A stretch of DNA of 64,000 nucleotides from Hyphomonas sp. (GCA_013791775.1 VMTE01000051.1:1-64000); one strand, 5' to 3'; shown: positions 18,643 to 29,209, numbered from the stretch's first letter. Program-made: numbers and translations. Notes: a model not told the origin generated them from the letters alone.

Positions 18643-19257
18643 ATGTCCAATCCCGTGATCGAAGTCCTCATCCTGGCGGCCGTGGCACTGTTCGTGCTCT
18701 GGCGGCTTTATGTGGCCCTCGGCCGGGGAGGGGACGAACGCCCGATGCAGCGTCCCGCGCCGGCGCCCGAACAGCGCGGCGGTTCCCAGGACGTACCCGC
18801 ACCCGCGCCTCGGCGCAGCGAAGCGGACCGCCCGGTCTTCACCGGCCCGGCGGCGGCCGGTCTCGAAGACATCTACGAAGCCGACCGCACGTTCACCGCC
18901 GAAAGTTTCCTGCGCGGCGCCAAGGCCGCCTACCAGATGATCGTCGGCGCCTATGCGCGCGGTGACCGGGAGGCGCTTCGCCCGTTGCTGGATGACGACG
19001 TGTTTGCGGCCTGGGACGCGGCCATCACGGCCCGCGAAGGATCAGGCGAGCGGGCCTTCGAACTCCTGCGTATCAAGCGCGCCGAGATCGACCGCGCCGA
19101 ACTGGAAAGCGGAACAGCCCGGGTGTCGGTGCGCTACGAGGCCGATCTGGGCGACGGCGAAACCACCCGCACGGCCAAGGAAATCTGGACCTTCAAGCGC
19201 AACGTCGCCTCCAGCGATCCCAACTGGCTGCTCGACGACGTCGACGTCGCGGGCTGA
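18643..19257 (+). CDS. Tim44/TimA-family membrane-anchored protein
   Basis: A 204-residue protein with one N-terminal transmembrane helix (residues about 4-22), a Pro/Arg-rich linker, and a C-terminal Tim44-like domain with FTAESFLRGAKAAYQMIVGAYARGD and DVFAAWDAAI. Bacterial members are related to the mitochondrial import factor Tim44 and bind membranes; their role is not settled. The frame is open back to 18463, but the ATG at 18643 gives the usual short N-terminal helix. It is divergent from secB with a 136-base promoter gap. Confidence 0.87.
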   Translation: MSNPVIEVLILAAVALFVLWRLYVALGRGGDERPMQRPAPAPEQRGGSQDVPAPAPRRSEADRPVFTGPAAAGLEDIYEADRTFTAESFLRGAKAAYQMIVGAYARGDREALRPLLDDDVFAAWDAAITAREGSGERAFELLRIKRAEIDRAELESGTARVSVRYEADLGDGETTRTAKEIWTFKRNVASSDPNWLLDDVDVAG

Positions 19258-19324
19258 CCGGCTAAACCTCGGTACGCGAATCGGCGGGTGGCCGGGCGGT
19301 CCGTTTTGCGGCATATCCGGTCGC

Positions 19325-20529
19325 ATGCGCCGTCTCCGATTCCTGCTTCCCGCTCTCCTTTTGCTTACCGGCTGTCAGACGCAGCCAGCCCCGATCGTCA
19401 TTGCCCGCCCGGACCCCGGTATCACCGCGCCGCCGCCATCGGCCAATCCGGCGACCTATCTGGAACTGCCCGGCTGGAGCGCCGCCCCGCTCGACGCGCC
19501 GCTGCAGGCCTTCCGCCGCACCTGCGACCGCTTCACCCGCCGCGCCTGGGATGCGCCCCTGTCGAAGAACGCGCCTTGGGCGGGCACCGCGCGGGACTGG
19601 CAACCCGGCTGCGACGCCCTGATTGCCGCGCGGGATGGCGCCGCCGCCCGCGCCATCTTCGAAACCCATTTCATCCCGCTCGAAATCATCGACCGCGAAG
19701 GCAAGCAGAGATTCACCGGCTACTACGAACCGGTGTACGAGGCCCGCCACACGCCAGAGGCGCCCTTCACCGAGCCTGTGTTTGCGCTCCCGTCAGACTT
19801 TGTGGCGAACGGCGACCAGCCGCTGCAGCGCCTCGCGGACGGCTCGACGCGGCCGTATCCCGCCCGGTCCGAAATCACCGCGCGGGGCGGCCCGGCGATT
19901 GCCTATGCCCATCCGTCGGATGTCTTCTTCCTGCAGGTGCAGGGCTCCGGCCGTCTCAAGTTTCCGGACGGCACGACCCTGCGCGCCGGGTATGCGGCGC
20001 ATAACGGCCAGCCGTTCAAGTCGGTCGCCAACTGGCTGATCCAGACTGGCCGCATTACCACGGGACAGGGCTCGATGCAGGGCATCCGCGCCTGGATGGA
20101 CCGCTCGAGCGCCGCCGAAGTGCGCGAAGCCATGAACATCAATTCGCGCTTCGTCTTCTTCCAATCCTTGCCGGAAGGCGATCCGAACCTCGGCCCCAAC
20201 GGGGCCCACAATGTCCCGCTGACGCCGCTCGGCTCGATGGCCGTCGATCCCGAGTTCCATGCGCTCGGCGTGCCAATGTTCGTGCAGACCACCGCGCCGG
20301 GTCTCGGCGGCGACTGGTCCGGGCTGCTGATCTCGCAGGATACCGGCGGCGCCATCAAGGGCCCGGTCCGGGGTGATATCTATTTCGGCACGGGGCTGGA
20401 GGCCGGCAACCGCGCCGGCACGATGAACGCGCCCGGCCGCCTCTGGGTCCTGCTTCCGCGCGCGGTGGCCGAGCGGATGTTCGCCGCCGGCCTGATCGCC
20501 AGCGCCGGGGCGCCGGGCCAGCCCGGCTG

Positions 20530-20530
<1 letters not shown>
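19325..20530 (+). CDS. mltA: Membrane-bound lytic murein transglycosylase A
   Basis: Outer-membrane lipoprotein that cleaves peptidoglycan glycan strands to 1,6-anhydro products. The lipoprotein signal ends in LLTGC with Cys17. The MltA domain includes GYYEPVYEARH, and the C-terminal 3D domain has QDTGGAIKGPVRGDIYFG with the catalytic Asp. I chose the ATG at 19325 (401 residues); the frame is open further upstream but only this start gives a signal peptide. The TGA stop overlaps the smr ATG by one base. Confidence 0.95.
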
Positions 20531-22109
<1,579 letters not shown>

Positions 22110-22784
22110 TTACTCGAAGTCGCGGAACACATCGTCGGCCGAGAAGCTCTTCCGGTGTGCGTTTTCGGGCTCGGGTTCGGGCTCGAAGGCCGGCGTGTCC
22201 TGCGCCGGAACAAGGCCGGGGCCTTCCGAACGGGCAGCTTTCTCGGCATCCATCTTGCGCCGCTTGTCGGCAGCCTTGGCGATCACTTCGTCCAGCTCGA
22301 TCTGCGTGCAAAGGCCCAGCGTTACCGGGTCAACCGGTTTGATGTTGGTGGCATTCCAGTGCGACTTGTCGCGCACGTTGTTGATCGTCGCCTTGGTCGT
22401 GCCGATCAGCTTGATGACCTGCGCATCGGACACTTCCGGGTGGTTGCGGATGAACCAGGCCACGGCGTCCGGCTTGTCGGCGCGCCGGATGACCGGCGTG
22501 TAGCGGCTGCCCTTGCGCTTGGGCTGCGGGATATGGTCGATCCGCGAGTCGGCCATCTTCAGCTCGTGGCCGGCGTCCGCCTCGCCCCGGGCGATCTCCT
22601 CGCGCGACAGGATACCGCCGGCAATCGGGTCGACGCCGCGCATGTTCTCGGCGACGTCGCCGTCCGCGATGCCCTTCACCTCGAGATGGTGCAGGCCGCA
22701 GAATTTCGCGATCTGGGTGAAGGTCAGCGTGGTGTTGTCGAGCAGCCAGACCGCAGTGGCGCGGGGCATCAGAACGTCGGACAT
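22110..22784 (-). CDS. trcR: Cell-cycle transcriptional regulator TrcR (DUF1013)
   Basis: A 224-residue protein with the DUF1013 pattern: MPRATAVWLLDNTTLTFTQIAKFCGLHHLEVKGIADGD, a predicted helix-turn-helix, and a second HTH-like part around PEVSDAQVIKLIGTTKATI. The family is confined to Alphaproteobacteria, and the name TrcR comes from Rickettsiales/Caulobacter annotation. I chose the ATG at 22784; the frame is open to 22835. The tail is acidic and Pro-rich. DNA targets cannot be read from the sequence. Confidence 0.88.
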   Translation of the reverse strand: MSDVLMPRATAVWLLDNTTLTFTQIAKFCGLHHLEVKGIADGDVAENMRGVDPIAGGILSREEIARGEADAGHELKMADSRIDHIPQPKRKGSRYTPVIRRADKPDAVAWFIRNHPEVSDAQVIKLIGTTKATINNVRDKSHWNATNIKPVDPVTLGLCTQIELDEVIAKAADKRRKMDAEKAARSEGPGLVPAQDTPAFEPEPEPENAHRKSFSADDVFRDFE

Positions 22785-22824
22785 CTGTATTCTCCTGAAC
22801 TCTTGCTTGCCGCCTGAAATGCAG

Positions 22825-22851
22825 CCGCCCGGCACTTGGGGTGCCGGGCGG
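22825..22851 (-). terminator. GC-rich hairpin between the oxidoreductase gene and trcR
   Basis: CCGCCCGGCAC, a 5-base loop and GTGCCGGGCGG form a perfect 11-pair stem. There is no T-tract on either side, so it may be a weak terminator for the upstream oxidoreductase gene or a leader structure of trcR. Confidence 0.4.
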
Positions 22852-22938
22852 GTCGGGTCCAGGACAGCTGGTACCTTACAGGGGCCTATACGTCAGAAGG
22901 GCGCCGGTGGAAAGGGACCCGCTGGAATCGCGTCCCAA

Positions 22939-23913
22939 TCACGGCCTCAGAAGGATTTTCCCCGAATGTCCGCCGTGCGCCATCCGGGCGAGTGCCGCCT
23001 CGGCCTCGGCCAGCGGGAAGGCGCCGTCGAGCACCGGCTTGATGCGGCCGGAGAGGACGTGCGGCCAGAAATCCCGCTCCACCGCATCGCGGATCCGGCG
23101 CTTGTCGGCCAGCGGCCGCGCCCGCAGCGTCGTCGCCATGATCGACAGGCGTTTCATCAGCACCGGCCCGAAATTGAGGCTCGCGGCGAAGCCGTCCTGA
23201 TAGGCAATATTGATGATCCGGCCATCCGGTTTCGCGGCCGAAATGTTCTTCTGGATATAGTCCCCGCCGACCATGTCGAGCGTCACATCGGCGCCGCCCT
23301 CGGCTTTGACGATCTCCTCGAAGGCTTCGGTCCGGTAATTGATGGCGCGCGTCGCGCCCAGCTCCCGGGCGAGCGCGCACTTCTCTTCCGATCCCGCCGT
23401 GCCGAAGATCGGGCTTGCGCCCCAGACCTTCGCCATCTGCAGCGCCATCACGCCGATGCCGCTGGTGGCGCCGTGGCAGAGGAAGGCCTCGCCCGGTTTG
23501 AGGCCCGCCCGGTCAAACACGTTGGCCCACACGGTGAACATCGCTTCCGGGAAACAGCAGGCGAGCGCCAGGTCAAACCCTGCCGGCACCGGCAGCACCG
23601 ATCCCTCGTCAGCCACGGTATGAGTTGCATAGCCGCCGCCGCCGAGCAGTGCGGCGACGCGGTCACCCACCTTGAACCGGTCCGTGCCCGGACCCACCGC
23701 CGACACGATGCCCGAAACCTCGAGGCCCAGAATGGCCGACGCGCCGGGCGGCGGCGGGTACACGCCGGCCTTCTGCGCGAGGTCTGCGCGGTTGAGCCCG
23801 GCAGCCGCCACCTCGATCTGCACTTCGCCGGGGCCCGGCACCGGCCGGGGCATCGCGGTCAGCACCAGCGGCGCGCCGGCCGGCGCAGTGGCCGCTTGCA
23901 TCAGGTCTGTCAT
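22939..23913 (-). CDS. Zinc-free medium-chain NAD(P)H:quinone oxidoreductase (PIG3/QOR type)
   Basis: Medium-chain dehydrogenase of the quinone-oxidoreductase branch. It has an N-terminal GroES-like domain with NRADLAQKAGVYPPPPGAS, which is diagnostic of the PIG3 group, and a Rossmann domain with CHGATSGIGVMALQMAK. No zinc-binding cysteine set is visible. The ATG at 23913 gives MTDLMQAAT and 324 residues; the frame extends upstream but without family likeness. Physiological substrate unknown; quinones are the usual test substrates. Confidence 0.92.
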   Translation of the reverse strand: MTDLMQAATAPAGAPLVLTAMPRPVPGPGEVQIEVAAAGLNRADLAQKAGVYPPPPGASAILGLEVSGIVSAVGPGTDRFKVGDRVAALLGGGGYATHTVADEGSVLPVPAGFDLALACCFPEAMFTVWANVFDRAGLKPGEAFLCHGATSGIGVMALQMAKVWGASPIFGTAGSEEKCALARELGATRAINYRTEAFEEIVKAEGGADVTLDMVGGDYIQKNISAAKPDGRIINIAYQDGFAASLNFGPVLMKRLSIMATTLRARPLADKRRIRDAVERDFWPHVLSGRIKPVLDGAFPLAEAEAALARMAHGGHSGKILLRP

Positions 23914-24008
23914 CTCGGCGCCTCCGGGGCAGGGCTGGGAACGTGGATTTCGAGTCGCTTCTAACCGGTCTTTCTGCTTTCCTGAAACCGTAAACGGGAG
24001 GAATGCCG

Positions 24009-24194
24009 ATGGCTGTATCCGACGAAGAACCAGTGCTGGTCCGGCGCCCGCAGGCCCTCGACCAGATGTCGGTGACCGAGCTGGAAGTGAGGATCGCGCA
24101 GCTGAAAGCCGAGATTGCCGCCTGCGAAGTGGAAATCGAACGCAAGCAGGCACAGAAACGTGCGGCAGATGCCTTGTTTGGGGGCGGCAGTTAA
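24009..24194 (+). CDS. DUF1192 family small protein
   Basis: Small coiled-coil protein of about 61 residues. After VLVRRPQALDQMSVTELEVRIAQL comes a heptad-rich helix rich in Glu and Ala, as in DUF1192. An ATG at 24003 is directly against the GGGAGG at 23996-24001, so the ATG at 24009, seven bases from it, is the better start. It is followed at 62 bases by a DUF1465 gene, a pair I recall as conserved in Alphaproteobacteria. Function unknown. Confidence 0.85.
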   Translation: MAVSDEEPVLVRRPQALDQMSVTELEVRIAQLKAEIAACEVEIERKQAQKRAADALFGGGS

Positions 24195-24256
24195 GTGTCG
24201 CGAAAGGGCTGACGGGTAGGGTTCAGGGTTCCGGCACCGAAAGCAGAGGGGCGCAC

Positions 24257-24802
24257 ATGGCAGAAAGTGATCCGGTCGACCCGGTGGCGGCGCCCGAGCC
24301 CTTCACCGGCGGAAAGCTGTTCGACACCGTGTTCACGCGCGGCATGGCGCTGGTCGAGGAAACGGCCTCCTATCTCGACGGGCCCGGCCGCGACCAGGCC
24401 AAGGGTCTCGCCCGCGATGCCAGCCTCACCTATTCGGCCTGGAGCATGGAGCTGACGACGCGCTTGATGCAGGCGGCGTCCTGGCTGGTGATGCAGAAGG
24501 CCGTGCGCGACGGCGAGATGCGCCGCGAAGAGGCGAGCGCGCGCAAGTACCGGATCAGGCGCGACGAGCCGCCGCTCAATCCCGAAGCCCAGCGCAGCCG
24601 CGGCCTGCCGCCGCGCTTCCTCGATCTGGTGGGCCGCGCCGAGGCACTCTACGAGCAGATCTGCCGGCTGGACGAAGCACTCTACCAGGGCGCCCGGGCG
24701 AAAGTCGCCCCCAATCCGGTTTCTGATCAGATCGCCCAATTGCAGAAGGCCGCCGAAACCGGCGCCTTCGACCCCCTGATGATCTGGCGCCGCACGAAAT
24801 AG
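24257..24802 (+). CDS. DUF1465 family protein
   Basis: A 181-residue, mostly helical cytoplasmic protein matching DUF1465: KLFDTVFTRGMALVEETASYLDGPGR, then SMELTTRLMQAASWLVMQKAVRDGEM, and a final DPLMIWRRTK. The open frame starts far upstream, but the ATG at 24257 is the only start consistent with the family, and upstream translation looks non-coding. Function unknown; in Caulobacter-type genomes the family accompanies DUF1192. Confidence 0.88.
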   Translation: MAESDPVDPVAAPEPFTGGKLFDTVFTRGMALVEETASYLDGPGRDQAKGLARDASLTYSAWSMELTTRLMQAASWLVMQKAVRDGEMRREEASARKYRIRRDEPPLNPEAQRSRGLPPRFLDLVGRAEALYEQICRLDEALYQGARAKVAPNPVSDQIAQLQKAAETGAFDPLMIWRRTK

Positions 24803-24828
24803 GCCGGCCGGCCCAAACCCTCAGGAAA

Positions 24829-25452
24829 TCAGAACGCGCCGTAAGTGCGCAGGAACGCAGCCGACTGGTCGGCGCAGAAGCCTTCCTTCACCGGCGCCCG
24901 CATGATCGTCAGGCGGTGGAAGATCGGGCCGAGCAGTTGCTCGATCACGTCATCGAGTTCGAAATCACGGCGGATCACGCGTTTCGCGGCCAGTTCGGCC
25001 AGCAACATGCGCAGCGGCTGGCGGATGTCGCGGCCCACCCAGGCGCGCCAGACTTCACCGGCTTCCTTGTCATCGGCGGCGGCCAGCAGCGCCACGCGCA
25101 GCACGGCATGGCCCTGACCCGTGCGGGCGGCGGCTTCCAGCGGAATGATCAGCGCGGTGATGCGCTCCTGCGGATCGCGGCCACCTTCCGGCGCGTCCGG
25201 GATCAGGGCGAGGGCGGCGTCCACGCACATCGCGCCGATCGATGGCCACCAGCGATAGATCGTCTGCTTTGAGGCACTGGCGCGCTTGGCGACCGAGTCG
25301 ACACTGAATCCGCGCCAGCCATTCTCGGCCATTTCCTCGCGGGCGGCCTCGAGGATGGCGGACTTCGACACCTCGCTGCGCGTCGGTCCTTTGCGGGACT
25401 TGGCCGCCGCCGGGGCAGGGGCCGAGGGTTGCGCGTCGGTCGGCGTGTTCAT
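24829..25452 (-). CDS. TetR/AcrR family transcriptional regulator
   Basis: A 207-residue repressor-type regulator. After an Ala/Pro-rich N-terminus, the TetR DNA-binding domain spans about residues 25-75 with ILEAAREEMAENGWRGFSVDSVAKRASASKQTIYRWW. The C-terminal ligand domain is helical, with no recognisable ligand signature. It is divergent from the carbonic anhydrase gene with a 149-base gap holding a candidate operator, so autoregulation or control of that gene are both possible. Confidence 0.93.
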   Translation of the reverse strand: MNTPTDAQPSAPAPAAAKSRKGPTRSEVSKSAILEAAREEMAENGWRGFSVDSVAKRASASKQTIYRWWPSIGAMCVDAALALIPDAPEGGRDPQERITALIIPLEAAARTGQGHAVLRVALLAAADDKEAGEVWRAWVGRDIRQPLRMLLAELAAKRVIRRDFELDDVIEQLLGPIFHRLTIMRAPVKEGFCADQSAAFLRTYGAF

Positions 25453-25509
25453 TCCTGTCTCCTTGGCCCCCGCTGAGGTTATAGCCGAAATTGGCGGCGG
25501 GGCGATACT

Positions 25510-25521
25510 GACCGTACCGTT
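25510..25521. promoter_or_regulatory. Candidate TetR operator
   Basis: GACCGTACCGTT is an imperfect palindrome (8 of 12 bases match its reverse complement), and the half GACCGTAC resembles a common TetR-family operator. It lies 58 bases upstream of the tetR start in the divergent gap. This is motif resemblance only. Confidence 0.35.
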
Positions 25522-25601
25522 CTAGGCACCATTGGTTTCGAAATCGCTTGCACCGCAGCCGGAATTGCCTGATTCGCGGCCGGACACTGCACGAGGCGAA
25601 G

Positions 25602-26225
25602 ATGAAAACGGTCAATGACCTGTTTGCCGGCTACCGGCGGTTCCGCGCCGGCGTTTACGCTGAACAAGCCCAGCTTTACAGGGATCTCGGCGAAGGCCAG
25701 GACCCGGATGTGATGCTGATCGCCTGCGCCGACAGCCGGGCCGAACCGTCGGATATTTTCAACGCCGCCCCCGGCGAGATGTTCGTGGTCCGCAACGTCG
25801 CCAACCTCGTGCCGCCCTATTCGCCGGACGGCGGCCTGCATGGGGTTTCGGCCGCGCTGGAGTTCGCCGTCAACGTGCTGAAGGTGCGCCATATCGTGGT
25901 CATGGGCCATGGCGGCTGCGGCGGTATCACCGCCTCTCTCACCGAGACGAAAAGCGCGCTGATCGGCGAGTTCGTGGCGCCCTGGGTGAAGCTGCTGGAC
26001 GAGGCCCGCGCGCGCGTCCTGGCCAGCGGCTCGGTCAATCCGCAATTCGCGCTCGAGCTGGAAGGCATCGAAACCTCGCTCGAAAACCTGATGAGCTTTC
26101 CCTGGGTCGCCGAGGCGGTCGCCCGCGGCGATCTCGAACTCCACGGCGCCTGGTTCGCGATCAAGCACGGCGAGCTGCACTGGCGCAACCAGACCACAAG
26201 ACGGTTTGAAGTGGTCGCCCCCTGA
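25602..26225 (+). CDS. Beta-class carbonic anhydrase
   Basis: Interconverts CO2 and bicarbonate using zinc. The zinc site is visible: Cys in IACADSRAEPSDIF (with the Asp-Arg dyad) and His and Cys in MGHGGCGGI. RNVANLVPPY is also diagnostic. The ATG at 25602 gives MKTVNDLFAGYRRFR and 207 residues; the frame is open further upstream without family likeness. It is followed by a tRNA gene in the same direction. Confidence 0.95.
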   Translation: MKTVNDLFAGYRRFRAGVYAEQAQLYRDLGEGQDPDVMLIACADSRAEPSDIFNAAPGEMFVVRNVANLVPPYSPDGGLHGVSAALEFAVNVLKVRHIVVMGHGGCGGITASLTETKSALIGEFVAPWVKLLDEARARVLASGSVNPQFALELEGIETSLENLMSFPWVAEAVARGDLELHGAWFAIKHGELHWRNQTTRRFEVVAP

Positions 26226-26299
26226 TCCGCCTGCACAGGGGAGCGGCACAAAGCCCTCTTCCACTCGGAAATCCCGGCCGCTATATCTCCGCCCGGAGT

Positions 26300-26375
26300 G
26301 GGGACGTAGCTCAGCTGGGAGAGCGCGGCGTTCGCAATGCCGAGGTCGGGAGTTCGATCCTCCTCGTCTCCACCA
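26300..26375 (+). tRNA. tRNA-Ala, anticodon CGC
   Basis: The 76 bases fold as a full cloverleaf: acceptor stem GGGGACG/CGTCTCC, D arm GCTC-AGCTGGGA-GAGC, anticodon stem CGGCG/TGCCG around loop TTCGCAA, T stem GGGAG/CTCCT around TTCGATC, and an encoded CCA end. The anticodon CGC reads codon GCG (alanine), a frequent codon in this GC-rich genome. An open frame over this region is spurious. Confidence 0.97.
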
Positions 26376-26399
26376 TCCTGCTTCGCACCTTCGGCGCTT

Positions 26400-26418
26400 C
26401 GCAGGACTTTGTCCTGCG
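26400..26418. terminator. Hairpin downstream of tRNA-Ala
   Basis: CGCAGGAC-TTT-GTCCTGCG is a perfect 8-pair stem 24 bases after the tRNA, between it and the convergent ppa gene. No T-tract follows, so terminator function is uncertain. Confidence 0.4.
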
Positions 26419-26428
26419 GGGCGGCGCC

Positions 26429-26962
26429 TCAGCCCTCCGCCTTGGCCCGCTCCACGGCGTCGCGGATCAGCTCGCGCGCCTTGTCGACGCCGTACCAGCC
26501 TTCAACCCGTGTCCACTTGCCTTGCTCCAGGTCCTTGTAGTGCTGGAAGAAGTGCTGGACTTTGTCGATCAGCGTCTGTGGCAGGTCGTGATAGGTGGCG
26601 ATCTTGTCGTAATAGGCCGTCAGCTTCGGGTGCGGCACGGCGAGGATCTTCTCGTCCTGGCCCTTGTCGTCGGTCATCATCAGCACGCCGACCGGGCGCA
26701 CGCGCAGCACCGAGCCCGGCACCAGCGGGCGGTTACCCACCACCATCACGTCGATCGGGTCGCCGTCGAGGCTCAGCGTGTGGGGCACGAAGCCGTAGTT
26801 ACACGGGTAGCGCATCTCGGTGTACAGGAACCGGTCCACGAACATCGCGCCGGACTCCTTGTCGATCTCATACTTGATCGCATCCCCGCCCAGCGGCACC
26901 TCGATCAGCACGTTCACATCGTCCGGCGGGTTGTTACCGGTCTTGATCTTGGAAAGGTCCAT
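26429..26962 (-). CDS. ppa: Inorganic pyrophosphatase
   Basis: Family I soluble pyrophosphatase that hydrolyses PPi and drives biosynthetic reactions. The [11 protein letters not shown] segment holds the metal-binding aspartates, and [19 protein letters not shown] is the conserved N-terminal region. The 177 residues are normal for bacteria. It lies 97 bases downstream of a small operon on the same strand but is probably expressed on its own. Confidence 0.97.
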   Translation of the reverse strand: MDLSKIKTGNNPPDDVNVLIEVPLGGDAIKYEIDKESGAMFVDRFLYTEMRYPCNYGFVPHTLSLDGDPIDVMVVGNRPLVPGSVLRVRPVGVLMMTDDKGQDEKILAVPHPKLTAYYDKIATYHDLPQTLIDKVQHFFQHYKDLEQGKWTRVEGWYGVDKARELIRDAVERAKAEG

Positions 26963-27059
26963 GGCGGGCTAAGTCCTTCGGCGGGGCAGAGGGAGGATTT
27001 CCGCCGACCCGATGACGCGCTGCAGCATAAAGGTCAAGGTCCCGCCGCCCGCGAGTGGG

Positions 27060-27362
27060 TTAACGTACCGGCTGGATTTCCGCAGCCTCGAAAATCTGCA
27101 TGGCGGTCGGCTCGGGCGACAACGTGCGGATTGCCCTCACGAAAGCGCCGCTTGCCGGCACGGCGAAGTGCGCCTTCAGCGCCGCCATGTCCGCCCACTT
27201 TTCCACGAACATCAGCCGCGAAGGGTTCTCGCAATCCACATGCACATTGTGCCCCAGGCAGCCCGGTTCGGCCCGCGAGCGCACGCTGTGTTCAATGCAC
27301 AGCCGGGTGATCTCGGCCGCCGTTTCCGGCGAGGTCATCACGTGTCCGGTCACAAGGATCAT
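27060..27362 (-). CDS. Antibiotic biosynthesis monooxygenase (ABM) fold protein
   Basis: A 100-residue dimeric alpha-beta barrel protein. The pattern SRAEPGCLGHNVHVDCENPSRLMFVEKWADMAALKAHF is typical of the ABM/YgiN group, whose members act as small quinol or haem monooxygenases or have no known activity. The ATG at 27362 overlaps the end of the upstream gene as ATGA. A second ABM protein of the same group lies at 62032, sharing RAEPGCL. Substrate unknown. Confidence 0.87.
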   Translation of the reverse strand: MILVTGHVMTSPETAAEITRLCIEHSVRSRAEPGCLGHNVHVDCENPSRLMFVEKWADMAALKAHFAVPASGAFVRAIRTLSPEPTAMQIFEAAEIQPVR

Positions 27363-27970
27363 GGTCTTCTCCGTACTGCATAATTGAAGCTCACCGAAAT
27401 CCGCGCCTCTTCGGCCGCGTTTGGCATCACCTCGTGGCGCAGCCAGCTTTCCCACAACAGGCAGTGGCCCTCCGCCGGCGTCACGTAGACAAACCGCCGC
27501 GCCGCCTCCGGGGCATCCTCCAGCAGCTGCGGCGCCGCCATCAGCATCGGCAAACGCGGGTCTTCGAATTTCAGGCGCCCGGCGCCGTCCGGCACGCAGA
27601 CATAATAGGTGCCGGAAATGACAGAGCCCGGATGAATATGCCCGGTATGGTGCCCGCCTTCGCCGAGCACGTTCACCCACAGCGCATCCAGCTCCAGCGC
27701 CAGCCCGTCCATGTCCCAGTGCAGCGCCTTCGCAAACGCCGCCGCCGCCTTGTCGAGCAGCTTCTTCAGCGCGGCAAATTCGGGAAACCGCTGCGGCAGG
27801 TCGTCCAGTGAGGCATAGGACGTATAGCCGGGATAGCCCTCGGCCTCGCACCAGTCATTGCCCGCTGTGTCGTCGTCCGACAGCACCCAGATGGCGCGCT
27901 CCAGGCTCGCCCGCAGAGCCTCGTCGCCCACCGGCGTCTCGTCAATCAGGCTGGCAAACAGGTGTCGCAT
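27359..27970 (-). CDS. TIGR02466-type 2OG-Fe(II) oxygenase-like protein
   Basis: A 203-residue protein with the double-stranded beta-helix pattern of the TIGR02466 family. HTGHIHPGSVISGTYYV carries likely iron ligands, GRLKFEDPRLP follows, and WESWLRHEVMPN with RISVSFNY holds the distal His and the 2-oxoglutarate-binding Arg. Substrate unknown. It lies between an SRPBCC gene (23 bases upstream) and the ABM gene (overlapping), in one leftward operon headed by a TetR regulator. Confidence 0.8.
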   Translation of the reverse strand: MRHLFASLIDETPVGDEALRASLERAIWVLSDDDTAGNDWCEAEGYPGYTSYASLDDLPQRFPEFAALKKLLDKAAAAFAKALHWDMDGLALELDALWVNVLGEGGHHTGHIHPGSVISGTYYVCVPDGAGRLKFEDPRLPMLMAAPQLLEDAPEAARRFVYVTPAEGHCLLWESWLRHEVMPNAAEEARISVSFNYAVRRRP

Positions 27971-27993
27971 TCAGGGCTCTCCGTCCCCGCGCG

Positions 27994-28476
27994 TTACAGG
28001 GTCTTGGCGAGCGCTTCAAGCTGGTTGGCGGCCATGCCCCAGCCTTCATGGAAGCCCATCGCTTCGTGTCCCTTCATCGCCTCTTCGGTCCAGTGCAGGG
28101 CCCGCGCGATGTACCGTGTCCGGCCCTGACCGGCATCAGCGAAGGCCGTGTCGGCCACCATGAAGGCCTGTTCCGCCGGAACCCATCCGGGCAGGAAGGC
28201 ATCCGTCGAGACCAGCCGCTTCATCGGCTCGACGGCGAGGAAGATGCCCACGTTCCCGACCCGCTCGCCGTCCGGCCCGTGCATCACGTTCGAAAACTCG
28301 CCCCCGGGCTTCAGGTCCATCACGGCGTCCGTCACATACCAGGGCTTGGGGCAGAACCATTGCTCCAGCAGTTCCGGTTCGGTCCAGCACCGCCAGACCT
28401 TTTCAACAGGCGCGTCCAGCACGCGGTCGAGGGTCAGCACATATTTCGGCTGCGTGTGGCTCTGTGTGTCCGTCAT
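27994..28476 (-). CDS. SRPBCC/AHSA1 domain protein
   Basis: A 160-residue START-like ligand-binding protein. LTLDRVLDAPVEKVWRCWTEPELLEQWFCPKPW is the typical AHSA1 N-terminal pattern, and HEAMGFHEGWGMAANQLEALAKTL closes the fold with the long C-terminal helix. The ATG at 28476 (MTDTQSHTQ) was chosen over an upstream extension that overlaps tetR. It lies 16 bases downstream of the TetR gene and is likely co-transcribed with it. Ligand unknown. Confidence 0.88.
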   Translation of the reverse strand: MTDTQSHTQPKYVLTLDRVLDAPVEKVWRCWTEPELLEQWFCPKPWYVTDAVMDLKPGGEFSNVMHGPDGERVGNVGIFLAVEPMKRLVSTDAFLPGWVPAEQAFMVADTAFADAGQGRTRYIARALHWTEEAMKGHEAMGFHEGWGMAANQLEALAKTL

Positions 28477-28492
28477 GGCGAAGTCTCCCGTT

Positions 28493-29167
28493 TCAGTGGT
28501 TTGTGTCAGGCGAAAGAACCGGCCCACCGCGCGCAAACAGCAGTTCGACATAACGCCTCAGATGCCGGATCGCCTCGCGCGCCATCTCCGCGTCGCCGCT
28601 GGCTTTGGCCAGGATGAAGGCGCCCTGCAGCACGGCCTGCGTGTGCAGCGCCAGGCTCCGCGCGGTCCATCCCGGCGAAACATCGTGCGCTGCCATCGCG
28701 GCGGCGATGTCGTCTTCCAGCTTGCCGGCATGGCCCGAAATGCTGTCCCAGCAGGCCGCCTGAACCGGCGGGCTGGTCGCCCAGGCCTCCTGTACCATCG
28801 TGCCGACGAAACAGGTGAAGGCCTCCGGCGCGCCGTCGATCAGCGCCGCGCGAAACGCGATATAGCCGAGCACCCGGTCCAGCGGATCAGCGGCGGCATG
28901 GTACGGCGCGGCGTCGAACATCGCGCCGGTCGTCTCCGACCAATGGTCCGCCGCCGCGGCCGCCAGATGTTCCTTGCTCTTGAAGTGATGGAAGAACGCG
29001 CCCTTCGACACGCCCGCCGCGCCGCAGATCTCGTCCACGCTGGTTGCGCTGAGGCCCTGCGCCCGCACCAGCCCGAAGGCGGCCTCCATCAGCGCGTCGC
29101 GTGTCTCGCCCGCGCTGCGCCGCAAGGCCGGTTTCCGGGGGGAAGGGGATGTCTCGGTCAAGGGCAA
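28493..29167 (-). CDS. TetR/AcrR family transcriptional regulator
   Basis: TetR-family protein of about 224 residues with DALMEAAFGLVRAQGLSATSVDEICGAAGVSKGAFFHHFKSKEHL as the DNA-binding domain. No good ATG is present. AGGAGG lies just upstream of TTG codons at 29167 and 29161, so a TTG start is likely; 29167 is chosen but the exact start is uncertain. It heads the leftward operon with the SRPBCC, TIGR02466 and ABM genes. An imperfect palindrome lies about 20 bases upstream. Confidence 0.88.
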   Translation of the reverse strand: MPLTETSPSPRKPALRRSAGETRDALMEAAFGLVRAQGLSATSVDEICGAAGVSKGAFFHHFKSKEHLAAAAADHWSETTGAMFDAAPYHAAADPLDRVLGYIAFRAALIDGAPEAFTCFVGTMVQEAWATSPPVQAACWDSISGHAGKLEDDIAAAMAAHDVSPGWTARSLALHTQAVLQGAFILAKASGDAEMAREAIRHLRRYVELLFARGGPVLSPDTNH

Positions 29168-29185
29168 TGTGCCTCCTGACGTTTT

Positions 29186-29209
29186 ACATACCAACCAGTC
29201 GGTTTATGT
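29186..29209. promoter_or_regulatory. Candidate TetR operator
   Basis: ACATA-CC-AACC-AGTC-GGTT-TATGT is an inverted repeat: AACC pairs with GGTT and ACATA with TATGT, with a two-base offset. It lies just upstream of the tetR start, where an autoregulatory operator would be. Confidence 0.45.

Noticed and set aside
26206-26877. Open frame of 223 codons across the tRNA and ppa
   Set aside because: It runs through a complete tRNA-Ala and is antisense to ppa; composition is Arg/Ser/Pro-rich as in typical shadows.
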